Assembly: GCF_014656375.1 (NCBI RefSeq)
Contig: NZ_BNCH01000005.1
Span: 124,001-188,000, forward strand
Origin: Aliiroseovarius zhejiangensis
Lineage (GTDB): Bacteria > Pseudomonadota > Alphaproteobacteria > Rhodobacterales > Rhodobacteraceae
Direction: 5' to 3'
Length of the DNA: 64,000 nucleotides
This document shows positions 26,829-36,287 of the stretch, piece by piece. A model generated the notes under the pieces. The model saw nothing but the letters and a program-made list of their open reading frames with translations, ran no database searches and was not told the DNA's origin. Within the stretch, counting starts at the first letter, position 1. Every line of letters begins with the position of its first letter. A program made the position numbers and the translations under genes.

Positions 26829-27982
26829 GGCAACAGATCCTTCCGTGTCAGGGTAAAACCGGATGCGATCCAAAGCTGTTCCAGCCGCCGCAACTCGGCG
26901 CCAAGGGCAGGGCCGGTCAACGTCGGCATCAGATCGGCGGGTTGCACGGGAAACGTGGCCTGTGCGCCCGCCTTGATCTCGTCCGCTGTGGTCGTGTCGA
27001 TCGGTTGCCCCATTTGCGCAGCACGCAGCAGCACGACATCCCGTGCGAATTCAGCACCATCGTGATACGCCAGTTCACCCGCACCAACTGTGTTTCCCAT
27101 CGCATCGCGCAGGCGTTCATATCGCTTGCGATCCCGCCTGGACAGGCGCAACCGGGCGGCAACGCCCTCGCCCCCCAGTGCCGCGAGACGGCGCACGGGA
27201 TCGGCAGCGCGATGGCCCTCAGCATGGCTCTCAAGATGGATGAGCGCAGGCAACACCCGCGCCTCGGCACCCGGCAAAACGGACCCCAGAACCCCGATCT
27301 GCGCCATGGTGGCAATGGCTGGCGCGGGGTCGGGCGCAGCCAGCAGCTTCAACATCTCGACCCCGACACGTTCACGCGAAAGCGTCTCTAACCCGCCCAA
27401 ATTTGCGGCAATTCCCGCAAGCGCATCCTGATCCATCCCCCGTGATGGATCCCCATACCAGGCATGAAAGCGGAAGAAGCGCAGAATGCGCAGATAATCC
27501 TCGCGGATACGATCGACGGGATCATCAATGAACCGCACCCGGCGCGCCGCCAGATCAGCCAGCCCGCCCAGCGGGTCGACGACCACGCCATCCGGCATGG
27601 CGTAAAGCGCGTTCATGGTGAAATCGCGCCGATGCGCGTCATCTTCCAGCCGATCCGAAAACGCGACAACCGCGCGCCGACCGTCGGTCTCGACATCCTT
27701 GCGAAAGGTCGTGACCTCCAACCCAACTCCGTCGGCGATGACGGTGACAGTGCCATGGTCGATGCCCGTGGGCACGGCCCGCAACCCTGCGTCCGTGGCA
27801 ACCTGCATGATGCGGTCAGGCCGTGCGTCTGTCGACAGGTCCAGATCCGAAATCGGCGCGCCCAGCAGATCGTTGCGCACACACCCGCCGACAAAGAACA
27901 CCTGATGTCCCGCCTGTGCAATCGCGGTGCAGACGGCCTGCGCCGCAGCGGTCCTGATCCATTCGCCGGTAACACGTGTCAT
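26825..27982 (-). CDS. cca: CCA tRNA nucleotidyltransferase
   Basis: Adds or repairs the 3' CCA end of tRNA, or acts as a poly(A) polymerase-like relative. 385 residues of the class II nucleotidyltransferase fold: FFVGGCVRNDLLG (residues 28-40), metal ligands ISDLDLSTDA, RRDFTMNALY, and the ERVGVEMLK segment. Start set at MTRVTGEW, 17 codons inside the longest frame, where a 4-base overlap with the Nudix stop occurs. Part of a four-gene minus-strand overlap chain. Confidence 0.95.
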   Translation of the reverse strand: MTRVTGEWIRTAAAQAVCTAIAQAGHQVFFVGGCVRNDLLGAPISDLDLSTDARPDRIMQVATDAGLRAVPTGIDHGTVTVIADGVGLEVTTFRKDVETDGRRAVVAFSDRLEDDAHRRDFTMNALYAMPDGVVVDPLGGLADLAARRVRFIDDPVDRIREDYLRILRFFRFHAWYGDPSRGMDQDALAGIAANLGGLETLSRERVGVEMLKLLAAPDPAPAIATMAQIGVLGSVLPGAEARVLPALIHLESHAEGHRAADPVRRLAALGGEGVAARLRLSRRDRKRYERLRDAMGNTVGAGELAYHDGAEFARDVVLLRAAQMGQPIDTTTADEIKAGAQATFPVQPADLMPTLTGPALGAELRRLEQLWIASGFTLTRKDLLP

Positions 27983-28575
27983 TGCGGCAGCCTTTCGGCC
28001 AGCGCGCGTAGCATCCGTGCGGTGGCGCCCCAAATATAATATGGCCCATAGGGCACGGTTTCATACAGCCGCATCCGCCCCTGCCACATCCGGCCCTGAC
28101 GGGCGTATTTGGCAAGGTTAGAGACATGTTTGAACGGCACTTTGAACACCTCTTCCACCTCACCGACCTCGGCAATGATGTCGAAGGGTTTCGCAATGAA
28201 CCCGATCACCGGGGTCACGGAAAACCCTGTCACGGTCTCGTGCGGGGGCAATTGACCGATCAAATCCACATGGGTCGGTGGCAATCCGACCTCCTCTTGT
28301 GCTTCACGCAGGGCAGCGGCGATCGCATCTGCGTCGCCCGGGTCGACCTTGCCGCCCGGAAACGCGATCTGGCCCGGGTGATGCTTCAGCGCCGATGACC
28401 GCTTGGTCAGGATCAGTTGAAGCTGGCCGGCTTCTTCGATCAACGGAATCAGTACGCCAGCCGGGCGCAGCTTGCGGCCCATTGGAGGCTTCACATCGGG
28501 GTTCAGATCGAAATCCGAACTGCCGCGCCCTGGCTGGGTCACGGCCTTTCGGATCATGTCGAGCCTGTCAGTCAC
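27979..28575 (-). CDS. Nudix hydrolase, CoA pyrophosphatase (NudL-like)
   Basis: A 198-residue Nudix protein. The Nudix box is GGKVDPGDADAIAAALREA followed by QEEVGL, and just before it LKHHPGQIAFPGG shows the CoA-specific motif (here RSSALKHHPGQIAFPGG). It would cleave coenzyme A to 3',5'-ADP and phosphopantetheine. The GTG start at 28575 gives the usual N-terminus (TDRL...PGRGSSDFDLNPDV); ATGs at 28590 and 28557 are alternatives. It overlaps both hslO and cca. Confidence 0.92.
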   Translation of the reverse strand: MTDRLDMIRKAVTQPGRGSSDFDLNPDVKPPMGRKLRPAGVLIPLIEEAGQLQLILTKRSSALKHHPGQIAFPGGKVDPGDADAIAAALREAQEEVGLPPTHVDLIGQLPPHETVTGFSVTPVIGFIAKPFDIIAEVGEVEEVFKVPFKHVSNLAKYARQGRMWQGRMRLYETVPYGPYYIWGATARMLRALAERLPQ

Positions 28576-29560
28576 CCGGATCGACCGCATCTTTGCCCAG
28601 CGTGGCCGGGTCCAGATCGTAATGCGCGCCGCAGAACTGGCAATCGGCGGTCACACGCCCGTCGTCAGTCGTCATGTGTCCGATGTCGCGGGCAGAATAG
28701 ATCGACAGGCTATCGCGCACGCGCTGTTCCGAGCATGGGCAGCCGAAGCTGATGGCTTGCGGATCGAACACGCGCGGAGCCTCTTCGTGAAACAGGCGCA
28801 CCAGCAGGTCGGTGGGTTGAACCGAGGGGCCGACCAGTTCCAGCTCTTCCACTGAACTGAGCAGGATATTCGCGCGGTTCCAGTTTTCGGCATCATCATC
28901 CGACATCAGATCCTGCGCCGACAAAAGCCCGCCCTCGCCGGACCCGCCTTCGCCAGTCACCTGCGGCGCGGCTTTCGGCATATGTTGCAACATGATCCCG
29001 CCTGCCCGCCAGCTTTCGCTGCCACCCGTCCAGGTCGATTTTCCGAACGTCAGGTGAAACCGGGTCGGCAGCTGCTCGGACTGAGCGAAATACGCTTGCG
29101 CGCAATCCGACAGCGATTGCCCGGCAATCGGCGTCATCCCGGTATAGGGCTTCTGTTCGCTGCCCTGATGGATCAGGATGGCGAAATACCCTTTGCCGAT
29201 CTGTTCAAACCCCGGCGCATCCGGCTGCAGCCGGTCTTCATCAAAGCTGGCATAGGCGCGGATCGTGGCGGGCTCGCCTTCCGTCTTGGGCGCATAATAG
29301 TCGGTGGCAATCAGCCGCGCCGGTCCATCGCCACGGACCTGTAACGACAGCTTCCACTGCATCTTGATCGTCTGCCCGATCAGCGCAGTCAGCATGGCCG
29401 CTTCGGCCACCAACGCCTCGATCGCCGGGGGATAGTTGTGTTGAGACAGGATCGTGTCCAACGTTCCATCCAGCCGCAACACCCGCCCGCGAATGTCGCT
29501 GCGGTCCAGTTGAAAGGGCAGGATGGTGTCATCCCAGGCGATTTGGGTTCCAAGGGTCAT
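28568..29560 (-). CDS. hslO: Hsp33 redox-regulated chaperone
   Basis: Holding chaperone activated by oxidation, protecting proteins under oxidative or heat stress. 330 residues, with the C-terminal zinc/redox switch as CPCSEQ and CQFCGAH (CxC and CxxC). A Met-rich, mainly alpha-beta N-terminal half and the QPTDLLVRLFHEE linker agree with the family. It starts the hslO-Nudix-cca-RNA methyltransferase overlap chain and is divergent from another Nudix gene. Confidence 0.95.
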   Translation of the reverse strand: MTLGTQIAWDDTILPFQLDRSDIRGRVLRLDGTLDTILSQHNYPPAIEALVAEAAMLTALIGQTIKMQWKLSLQVRGDGPARLIATDYYAPKTEGEPATIRAYASFDEDRLQPDAPGFEQIGKGYFAILIHQGSEQKPYTGMTPIAGQSLSDCAQAYFAQSEQLPTRFHLTFGKSTWTGGSESWRAGGIMLQHMPKAAPQVTGEGGSGEGGLLSAQDLMSDDDAENWNRANILLSSVEELELVGPSVQPTDLLVRLFHEEAPRVFDPQAISFGCPCSEQRVRDSLSIYSARDIGHMTTDDGRVTADCQFCGAHYDLDPATLGKDAVDPGD

Positions 29561-29632
29561 GGGGTTTCCTATCGGCGTTCAGCTTGGCATACCGCGTCTA
29601 TATGGTGTCGGCAACCGAAGGGAAAAGGTCAG

Positions 29633-30073
29633 ATGCGCAGATTTGGCAATCAGCGAGAGGCCGGGCGCAGATATGTGCTGCGACCGGGCGCCTATGCCAT
29701 TCTGATGCGGGGGCGGGATTTTCTGATCACCCATCAGGCCGCGCCGTTCAACGAATTTCAACTGCCTGGCGGGGGGATCGACCCCGGGGAATCGGCGATT
29801 GTCGCGCTGCACCGTGAGGTGCTTGAGGAAACAGGCTGGAAGATCGCCCAACCACGGCGCCTTGGCGCGTATCGGCGGTTCAGCTATATGCCGGAATACG
29901 ATCTGTGGGCCGAGAAGATCTGCCACATTTTCACTGCCCGACCCGCCCGCAGGATCAGCACCCCGCTGGAGCCGGATCACGACGCCATCTGGACAGACGC
30001 CGCAACCGCCCAGCGCCTTCTGTGCAATGCAGGCGATCGTCACTTCCTTCGCCGCTATCTGCGGTCTTGCTGA
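29633..30073 (+). CDS. Nudix hydrolase of unknown substrate
   Basis: A 146-residue single Nudix domain. The box is QLPGGGIDPGE...HREVLEETGW at about residues 42-66, with all three acidic metal ligands present. The substrate cannot be inferred. The start ATG follows AAAAGGTC; a longer frame exists upstream but lies inside hslO on the other strand. It overlaps the convergent RbaY-like gene by 19 bases. Confidence 0.88.
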   Translation: MRRFGNQREAGRRYVLRPGAYAILMRGRDFLITHQAAPFNEFQLPGGGIDPGESAIVALHREVLEETGWKIAQPRRLGAYRRFSYMPEYDLWAEKICHIFTARPARRISTPLEPDHDAIWTDAATAQRLLCNAGDRHFLRRYLRSC

Positions 30074-31353
30074 AAGGTCACCATGACACAGGACAGATCG
30101 TCACCCAGATCCTGACCGCCCGAATACGCATCCAGATCCCAGACCAGCGCATCAAACAGGGCCTCGTTCGTCAGCGCGCTGTTCTTACGCAGAAAGTCGG
30201 CGAACCCGGCTTCATCCAGCATGGCGCCACCGGGGCCAACGCATTCCGTAAAGCCGTCGGAATAGAAGATCAGCCGCTCGCCCGGTGACAAGGTCATTTG
30301 CTGCCTTTCGAACCGGGCGTCCTCGATCAGGCCGATGGGCATGCCGCCTGCACCGAAGAAGTCGGCATCGTTTTGCGGTGTCAGCCGTACCGCGTTCGGG
30401 TGCCCACATTGCGTCAGGTCGACCCCGCCGCTGGTCAGATCCAGATACCCGAACAACATGGTAAAATAGTGCTCGGACCGCAGATCGTTCAGCAGCAGCT
30501 TGTTCAATTCGTCGGCAACCATTTCGGGTGGACGGGGGCGATAATCGCCGTTCGGGCCTTGCTCCAACGCGATGTTATGGGTCGGCGAGCCGTCCGAGAA
30601 ATACGACGCCAGACGCGCAGTCAGCAGGGCCGACGCGATCCCGTGACCCGATACGTCAATGGAATAGAAGGCCAGCACGTCAGGTCCAGCCTCAAAAAAA
30701 CCGACAAGATCACCCCCGACATGGCCGCATGGCTTCAGCATCAATGACACCTCGGCCGTCCCGAAATCACGATATTTCTCACGCACTAGGGACTGCTGCA
30801 TCTTGCGCGCTTCGACCAGATCGCGGTCCAGCGAATTATACAGCGCCTGGATTTCGGCAAGGGTGGTGGTGACAAGCCGGTTCTTGTCCTGCAACTCCCG
30901 CTCCATCGACAGTATGCGGCCACCGGCATTGATACGTGCGCGCAGTTCGTCCGGGTTGACCGGCTTGGCAAGGAAGTCATCGGCGCCGACATCCAGACCC
31001 TGCGCGACCGCGCCCTTGTCGGTCTTGGACGTCAACAGAATGAAATACACATAGCCCGTACGTGGCAGGTCGCGAAACGCGGCGCACAGCTCCAACCCGT
31101 CCATCCCCGGCATCATCCAATCACTGAGGATCAGATCGAAGTGATTCCGCGTCAGAATCTCCAACGCCTCGTCACCGGTGCCCGCCTCGGTCACGTCATA
31201 CCCCTGGCGCGTCAGCGAAGACGTCAGAATACGCCGTTGTGCCCGACTGTCGTCAACCACCAAGATGCGTCGCACCGGATTGATCACCACTGCCTCAGGT
31301 GGGTCGTTCAACGACGGTTCGTCACTGTTTATATATGCATTAGCGGCGCTCAC
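30055..31353 (-). CDS. Receiver-SpoIIE/PP2C phosphatase, RbaY-like
   Basis: A 432-residue two-domain signalling protein. Residues 28-150 are a receiver (LVVDDSRAQ, phospho-acceptor in LSDWMMPGMDG, FLAKPVNP); residues 160-185 a coiled linker; residues 200-430 a PP2C-like phosphatase with YSIDVSGHG, FYSDGFTE and GDDLSCV metal aspartates. R. capsulatus RbaY, which dephosphorylates the anti-sigma antagonist RbaV, has this layout and influences gene transfer agent production. Start GTG. It is divergent from an Hpt gene with a shared CtrA site between them. Confidence 0.85.
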   Translation of the reverse strand: MSAANAYINSDEPSLNDPPEAVVINPVRRILVVDDSRAQRRILTSSLTRQGYDVTEAGTGDEALEILTRNHFDLILSDWMMPGMDGLELCAAFRDLPRTGYVYFILLTSKTDKGAVAQGLDVGADDFLAKPVNPDELRARINAGGRILSMERELQDKNRLVTTTLAEIQALYNSLDRDLVEARKMQQSLVREKYRDFGTAEVSLMLKPCGHVGGDLVGFFEAGPDVLAFYSIDVSGHGIASALLTARLASYFSDGSPTHNIALEQGPNGDYRPRPPEMVADELNKLLLNDLRSEHYFTMLFGYLDLTSGGVDLTQCGHPNAVRLTPQNDADFFGAGGMPIGLIEDARFERQQMTLSPGERLIFYSDGFTECVGPGGAMLDEAGFADFLRKNSALTNEALFDALVWDLDAYSGGQDLGDDLSCVMVTFQQDRR

Positions 31354-31406
31354 ACCTGTGTCCCGACCTAGGAATCGCTTCGACAGACATCGTTAAGCCC
31401 CGTCAT

Positions 31407-31422
31407 TTAACAGCGCTTTAAC
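31407..31422. promoter_or_regulatory. CtrA full-site motif TTAA-N7-TTAAC in divergent RbaY-like / Hpt promoter
   Basis: TTAA CAGCGCT TTAA C lies about 55 bases before the phosphatase start (minus strand) and about 85 bases before the Hpt start (plus strand). The surrounding 150 bp are AT-richer than the coding regions and contain further TTAA half-sites. The motif is exact; binding is inferred. Confidence 0.6.
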
Positions 31423-31504
31423 GCGAAAATTTTAAGTGATCTTCGCAGCTTACCGCTTGTTAACTGTCTGCGCATAAACTGACCCGAAGTATGAGGAGGT
31501 CGTG

Positions 31505-31819
31505 ATGATCAACTGGACGCGCGTGAACGAGTTGAAGGCCGAGATCGGCGAGGAGGATTTCGCCGAGGTGGCCGAGCTGTTTCTGGAAGAGGTAGAAGAG
31601 GTTCTTGGCCGTCTGAAATCCGCGCCGAAGCCCGATTTATTCGAACAAGACATGCATTTTCTGAAAAGCTCGTCATTGAATCTGGGGTTTGACCGGCTGT
31701 CCAAACTGTGTGGCGAAGGCGAACGGGAAGCCGCCGCCGGCAACTTCGACGCCGTTCCGCTGACCCCGGTGTTTCAAGCCTATGATGCCTCGAAACAGGC
31801 GTTTCTGAACGGTGGCTAA
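31505..31819 (+). CDS. Stand-alone histidine phosphotransfer (Hpt) protein
   Basis: A 104-residue Hpt domain. The phosphorylated His is in DMHFLKSSSLNLGF, the family's HxLKGxS pattern with Ser for Gly. It has no kinase or receiver fused to it, so it must shuttle phosphate between separate proteins; the adjacent divergent receiver-phosphatase is the obvious partner by position. A GTG directly before the ATG also gives an open start; GAGGAGG spacing favours the ATG. It overlaps the convergent ilvA stop by 4 bases. Confidence 0.85.
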   Translation: MINWTRVNELKAEIGEEDFAEVAELFLEEVEEVLGRLKSAPKPDLFEQDMHFLKSSSLNLGFDRLSKLCGEGEREAAAGNFDAVPLTPVFQAYDASKQAFLNGG

Positions 31820-33063
31820 AGCACGAACTCTGCGATGGTTTCATCGTTGGTAATGTCTGAATACACGAAACCGCCAGCATCCAGTCGTGCAAAAAGCGTG
31901 TCGAAGTTCTCAGGTTTCTTGGTTTCGATCCCGATCAGAACCGACCCGAAATTGCGGGCGCTTTTCTTCAGATATTCAAACCGGGCGATGTCATCGTCCG
32001 GCCCAAGGGTTTGCAGGAAATCCCTGAGCGCGCCGGGCCGCTGCGGAAGCCGCAGCAGGAAGTATTTTTTCAGACCCACATATCGCTGACTGCGCTCTTT
32101 CACCTCCGGCAGACGTTCGAAATCAAAATTGCCGCCCGAGGTCACACAAACCACGGTTTTTCCCTTCACCACATCGCGCAGGTCTTTCAGCGCATCAATC
32201 GACAAGGCGCCCGCAGGTTCAAGCACCACGCCTTCGACATTCAGCATCTCAAGAATGGTGGAACATATGCGATCTTCCGGCGCGGCCAGAACCCGATCGG
32301 CTGGCGTGGCTTTCAGAACATCAAATGTCAGCTGCCCGATCTGGGCCACCGCCGCGCCATCCACGAAATTGTTGACCTGGCCGAGCTTCACCGGTGCCCC
32401 GGCCGCCAGGGCGGCGGCAAGGCTGGCCGCGCCCGCAGGCTCAACAAACCGCACTTCGGTCTTTGGTGCCACATCACGCAGATATCTGGTGACGCCGGCG
32501 GACAACCCCCCGCCACCGACCGGCAGGACGACCATATCGGGCAAACTGTGCAATTGCTCGACAATTTCGGCAGCCACACTGGCCTGACCCTCGATCACAT
32601 CGAGGTCGTCGAAAGGTGACAGGAAATGCCCGCCCGCGTCGGAACAGAACCGCATCGCTTCGGCCAGCGTGTCGTCAAAATAGTCTCCAACAAGGCGGAT
32701 TTCGACGTTCTGCCCGCCAAACATTCGCGTTTTGTCGATCTTTTGCTGGGGTGTTGTCACCGGCATGAAGATCACGCCGGTCACATCAAAGTGGCGGCAC
32801 ACGTAAGCCACCCCTTGCGCATGATTCCCTGCCGAGGCGCAAACAAAAACTCGCTGTGCCCGGTCGCGCGATCGGGCCTTGGCCATCGCATTCAACGCGC
32901 CGCGAATCTTGTAGCTGCGCACCGGGCTCAGATCTTCGCGCTTCAGCCAGATATCGGCTTCATACAGATCGGACAGGTGGTCGTTGCGCTGCAGGGGTGT
33001 TGCAGGGAACAGCGTGCGCATCAGATGCTCGGCGCTGTGTGCTTTGTCGGTAAATCTGGTCAT
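31816..33063 (-). CDS. ilvA: Threonine ammonia-lyase
   Basis: Deaminates threonine to 2-oxobutanoate, first step of isoleucine synthesis. 415 residues with the PLP lysine in SYKIRGA (about residue 47), ASAGNHAQGVA, and the glycine loop PVGGGGLSAG. The C-terminal regulatory ACT-like part is a single one, about residues 330-415. The ATG at 33063 gives the conserved start; the frame continues open 23 codons upstream without a ribosome binding site. Convergent with the Hpt gene. Confidence 0.94.
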   Translation of the reverse strand: MTRFTDKAHSAEHLMRTLFPATPLQRNDHLSDLYEADIWLKREDLSPVRSYKIRGALNAMAKARSRDRAQRVFVCASAGNHAQGVAYVCRHFDVTGVIFMPVTTPQQKIDKTRMFGGQNVEIRLVGDYFDDTLAEAMRFCSDAGGHFLSPFDDLDVIEGQASVAAEIVEQLHSLPDMVVLPVGGGGLSAGVTRYLRDVAPKTEVRFVEPAGAASLAAALAAGAPVKLGQVNNFVDGAAVAQIGQLTFDVLKATPADRVLAAPEDRICSTILEMLNVEGVVLEPAGALSIDALKDLRDVVKGKTVVCVTSGGNFDFERLPEVKERSQRYVGLKKYFLLRLPQRPGALRDFLQTLGPDDDIARFEYLKKSARNFGSVLIGIETKKPENFDTLFARLDAGGFVYSDITNDETIAEFVL

Positions 33064-33200
33064 GAACCAGCCTTCGCCCGAAAAGCGGTTCCATTCAAGC
33101 CTTACCGGGTGCCTTAGGTCCGCAAACCGCACAGGGCACGTGCCTTGCTCTTGCCAACAAAAACAGGTAACTGCGCGCTGACCACACGTAGGAGAAAACG

Positions 33201-34427
33201 ATGTCTGCGCCCAAGAAAGTTGTCCTGGCCTATTCCGGCGGACTTGATACCTCGATCATCCTGAAATGGCTGCAAACCGAGTATGGGTGCGAGGTCATCA
33301 CCTTCACCGCTGATCTGGGTCAGGGGGAAGAGCTTGAGCCCGCCCGCAAAAAGGCCGAATTGCTGGGCATCAAGCCGGAAAACATCCACATCGAAGACCT
33401 GCGTGAAGAATTCGTGCGCGATTTCGTGTTTCCGATGTTCCGTGCAAACGCACAGTATGAGGGGTTGTATCTGCTGGGCACCTCGATCGCGCGGCCGTTG
33501 ATTTCCAAGCGACTGGTCGAGATTGCTGCGGAACATGGCGCAGATGCGGTCAGCCATGGTGCCACCGGAAAGGGCAATGACCAGGTACGGTTCGAACTGG
33601 CGGCCTATGCGCTGAACCCGGAAATCAAGGTGATCGCCCCCTGGCGCGAATGGGATCTGAGCTCGCGCACCAAGCTGTTGGATTTTGCCGAACAGAACCA
33701 GATTCCGATTGCCAAGGACAAACGTGGCGAAGCGCCGTTCTCGGTCGATGCCAACCTTCTGCACACCTCGTCCGAGGGCAAAGTGCTGGAAGATCCCGCT
33801 GAGGATGCGCCGGACTACGTCTATCAACGCACCGTGCATCCAGAAGATGCGCCCGACACGCCCGAGTTTATCGAAATCGGGTTTGAAAAGGGCGACCCGG
33901 TGTCGATCAACGGGGTGGCGATGTCGCCCGCTACGATCCTGACCGAGTTGAACGAATATGGCCGCAAACACGGCATTGGCCGCTTGGATCTGGTCGAAGG
34001 CCGTTATGTGGGCATGAAATCGCGCGGGATTTACGAGACCCCGGGCGGCACCATCCTGCTGGACGCCCATCGTGGCATTGAATCGATCACCATGGACCGC
34101 GGCGCGATGCATCTGAAAGACGAATTGATGCCGAAATATGCCGAGCTGATCTATAACGGCTACTGGTATTCGCCCGAGCGTGAAATGCTGCAGGCCGCGA
34201 TTGACCTGAGCCAGGAACACGTCACCGGCACCGTGCGTATGAAGCTCTACAAGGGTCTGGCCCGCGTGGTGGGCCGCTGGTCCGATCACTCGCTTTATTC
34301 CGAAGAGCATGTGACGTTCGAGGAAGATCAGGGCGCCTATGACCAGAAAGACGCGGCAGGGTTCATCCAGCTGAACGCGCTGCGTCTGAAGCTGATCGCC
34401 ATGCGCAACAAGCGTGTCGGCAAGTGA
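33201..34427 (+). CDS. argG: Argininosuccinate synthase
   Basis: Joins citrulline and aspartate using ATP in arginine synthesis. 408 residues, with the P-loop-like AYSGGLDTS (residues 10-18), the aspartate-binding [15 protein letters not shown] and the conserved [10 protein letters not shown] segment. Family-normal length. GTAGGAGA precedes the ATG. The DUF1810 gene overlaps its stop by GTGA, so the two are cotranscribed. Divergent from ilvA. Confidence 0.98.
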   Translation: MSAPKKVVLAYSGGLDTSIILKWLQTEYGCEVITFTADLGQGEELEPARKKAELLGIKPENIHIEDLREEFVRDFVFPMFRANAQYEGLYLLGTSIARPLISKRLVEIAAEHGADAVSHGATGKGNDQVRFELAAYALNPEIKVIAPWREWDLSSRTKLLDFAEQNQIPIAKDKRGEAPFSVDANLLHTSSEGKVLEDPAEDAPDYVYQRTVHPEDAPDTPEFIEIGFEKGDPVSINGVAMSPATILTELNEYGRKHGIGRLDLVEGRYVGMKSRGIYETPGGTILLDAHRGIESITMDRGAMHLKDELMPKYAELIYNGYWYSPEREMLQAAIDLSQEHVTGTVRMKLYKGLARVVGRWSDHSLYSEEHVTFEEDQGAYDQKDAAGFIQLNALRLKLIAMRNKRVGK

Positions 34428-34864
34428 GCTTCGAAGACGAAGACAACGATGAGCTTGAGATGTTCATCGAAGCTCAGGACACTGTCTGGAACGATGTCCT
34501 GAGCGAACTTCAGGTGGGCCAAAAGACCAGCCACTGGATGTGGTTCGTCTTTCCGCAACTGGCCGAGCTTGGACAGTCGGATATGTCACAGCTTTACGGG
34601 CTGGAAGACCTGACCGAGGCCGAAGCCTATTTGCGCCATGACGAATTGAAGCGGCGCCTGATCGACGTGTCCTCGCTGCTGCTGGAACATGCGGGAACGG
34701 ATGCAAGGCAAATCCTTGGCAAGGTCGATGCGAAGAAGCTGCAATCCTGCATGACACTGTTTGCTGCTGTCCCGCAGGCCCCACCCGTGTTTCAGCGGGT
34801 GCTTGATGCCTTCTATGACGGCGCGCCCTGCCGCCGCACAACCGCCGCGCTGACCCGAACCTGA
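34424..34864 (+). CDS. DUF1810 family protein
   Basis: A 146-residue soluble protein with the DUF1810 signature [16 protein letters not shown] (residues 38-53), [17 protein letters not shown] and a late CMTLFAAV. The function of the family is not established. The start is the GTG formed at the argG stop (GTGA overlap), with [19 protein letters not shown] as N-terminus. Translational coupling to argG is clear, but no link in function follows from it. Confidence 0.87.
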   Translation: MSFEDEDNDELEMFIEAQDTVWNDVLSELQVGQKTSHWMWFVFPQLAELGQSDMSQLYGLEDLTEAEAYLRHDELKRRLIDVSSLLLEHAGTDARQILGKVDAKKLQSCMTLFAAVPQAPPVFQRVLDAFYDGAPCRRTTAALTRT

Positions 34865-34938
34865 CGTCACCGGCCGCAAGGTCAATCTTGCCTACAATCC
34901 CACCTTTGCCCTATCGCAGTCGAAAAGGGGGGGTGTTC

Positions 34939-35223
34939 ATGCCACTGACAAAAATTGCCGACGGGATTCGCACGGGCATTGCGGGGCGCAGCTTTGACGG
35001 ATCGTTGAAATTTGATTGCGGCGCGGATGGGGTCATCATCCTGGCCTCGGGTGATGTCAGCACGGTGGATCGCGACACCGACTGTGCGCTGCACCTGTCG
35101 ACCGAGAACCTGCAGAAACTGCTGGCAGGCAAGCTCAATCCGATGACAGCCGTGATGTTGGGCAAGATCAGGATCACAGGCGACATGCCAACCGCGCTGA
35201 AACTTGCACGGTTGCTGGGCTAA
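34939..35223 (+). CDS. SCP2 sterol-binding domain protein
   Basis: A 94-residue single SCP2 domain, a lipid-binding fold. The segments GSLKFDCGADGVIILASGDV, HLSTENLQKLLAGKLNPMTAVMLGKIRI and DMPTALKLARLLG follow the family. The start at 34939 has GGGGGG about 5 bases upstream; an earlier ATG at 34888 is possible but adds a basic stretch without homology. Converges on the ribokinase gene with a 4-base overlap. Ligand unknown. Confidence 0.88.
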   Translation: MPLTKIADGIRTGIAGRSFDGSLKFDCGADGVIILASGDVSTVDRDTDCALHLSTENLQKLLAGKLNPMTAVMLGKIRITGDMPTALKLARLLG

Positions 35224-36113
35224 GGCCGCGTCGCCAGAAAATCGTCCACGTCATCGGATCGGGGCATTGCCGAAGATGTTCCTTCGCGCGTGACCTGAAT
35301 GGCCGCCGCCGCCGACGCCCGGCGGAGTGCCGTGTCAATATCCTGCCCCTGATCCAGCGCGGCGACCACGTTGCCTATGAAGCAATCCCCGGCGCCGGTC
35401 GTATCCACGGGGTCCACCCGGAACGCTGGCGCCTGATGTTCAGCCCCCGTCTGACGGTCCCGCCAGATGGCCCCTTTTGCCCCGCGCGTGATCACCAGAT
35501 GCGGCACCTCGATGGTTTCCACTGCGGTGCCCAGGGCCGCTGACAGTTGTTCGGCCTCGACCTCGTTCACCGCAAGCAGATCAATGACCGGCAGCATCGC
35601 GATCGCTCGGGACGCGTCGAAAGGCGCGGCAGAATAGATCACGAACACACCCGCGGCGCGCGCCATCTGCGCGGCCTCATAGGTTAGGGTGGTTTCGTTC
35701 TGCAAAAGAAGGTGGTCCCCGGACCCAGATCCGCGCAGCGCGTCTTTGACCTGTGCATCGGAAATATCGGCATTTGCGCCGGAATAGAGAATGATCAGGT
35801 TTTCACCCTCAGGGTCCACGCATATATTCGCATGACCCGTCGCGGTTGCGACGGTCGCGATATGGTCGGTGTTGACCCCGGCGTCCGACAGCCGGGATTT
35901 GCACCAGCCCCCGTCCGCCCCCACTGCGCCGATGTGATGCACTTGCGCGCCCGCCAGCGCAGCGGCGATGGACTGGTTTGCGCCCTTTCCACCCAGTCCG
36001 ACATGATAGCCTTGCGATGCAAGCGTTTCACCCGGTTTGGGCAGGTGGTCAACCTGATATAAATGATCAATGTTGATGGAGCCAAGATTATAGATCGCCA
36101 CGCCATCCCCCAT
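35220..36113 (-). CDS. rbsK: Ribokinase-like PfkB family sugar kinase
   Basis: A 297-residue PfkB carbohydrate kinase. GGKGANQSIAAAL is motif 1 (about residues 41-53) and VDTTGAGDCFIG is motif 2 with the catalytic Asp, the ribokinase-type arrangement. No ribose transporter is near, so another sugar or nucleoside is possible. It is divergent from the NAD-type isocitrate dehydrogenase gene with about 170 bp between. Confidence 0.83.
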   Translation of the reverse strand: MGDGVAIYNLGSINIDHLYQVDHLPKPGETLASQGYHVGLGGKGANQSIAAALAGAQVHHIGAVGADGGWCKSRLSDAGVNTDHIATVATATGHANICVDPEGENLIILYSGANADISDAQVKDALRGSGSGDHLLLQNETTLTYEAAQMARAAGVFVIYSAAPFDASRAIAMLPVIDLLAVNEVEAEQLSAALGTAVETIEVPHLVITRGAKGAIWRDRQTGAEHQAPAFRVDPVDTTGAGDCFIGNVVAALDQGQDIDTALRRASAAAAIQVTREGTSSAMPRSDDVDDFLATRP

Positions 36114-36287
36114 TCGAGCCAGTTGTTTTGCTACAGCCTATTGCGCTGGACTATTATCACAAGGGAAAGCTAGGTTGGACCACCGGTGCCTGTTTTCATT
36201 CCGATTACTGCATTTGACTTTCTGCTTGTATTCCATTGTATACCGTTTAGATGAACACTGACACGCATCCGAAGCATGGAGGTACCC

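Noticed and set aside
32011-32619. 202-codon open frame opposite ilvA
   Set aside because: Shadow frame of a well-identified gene.
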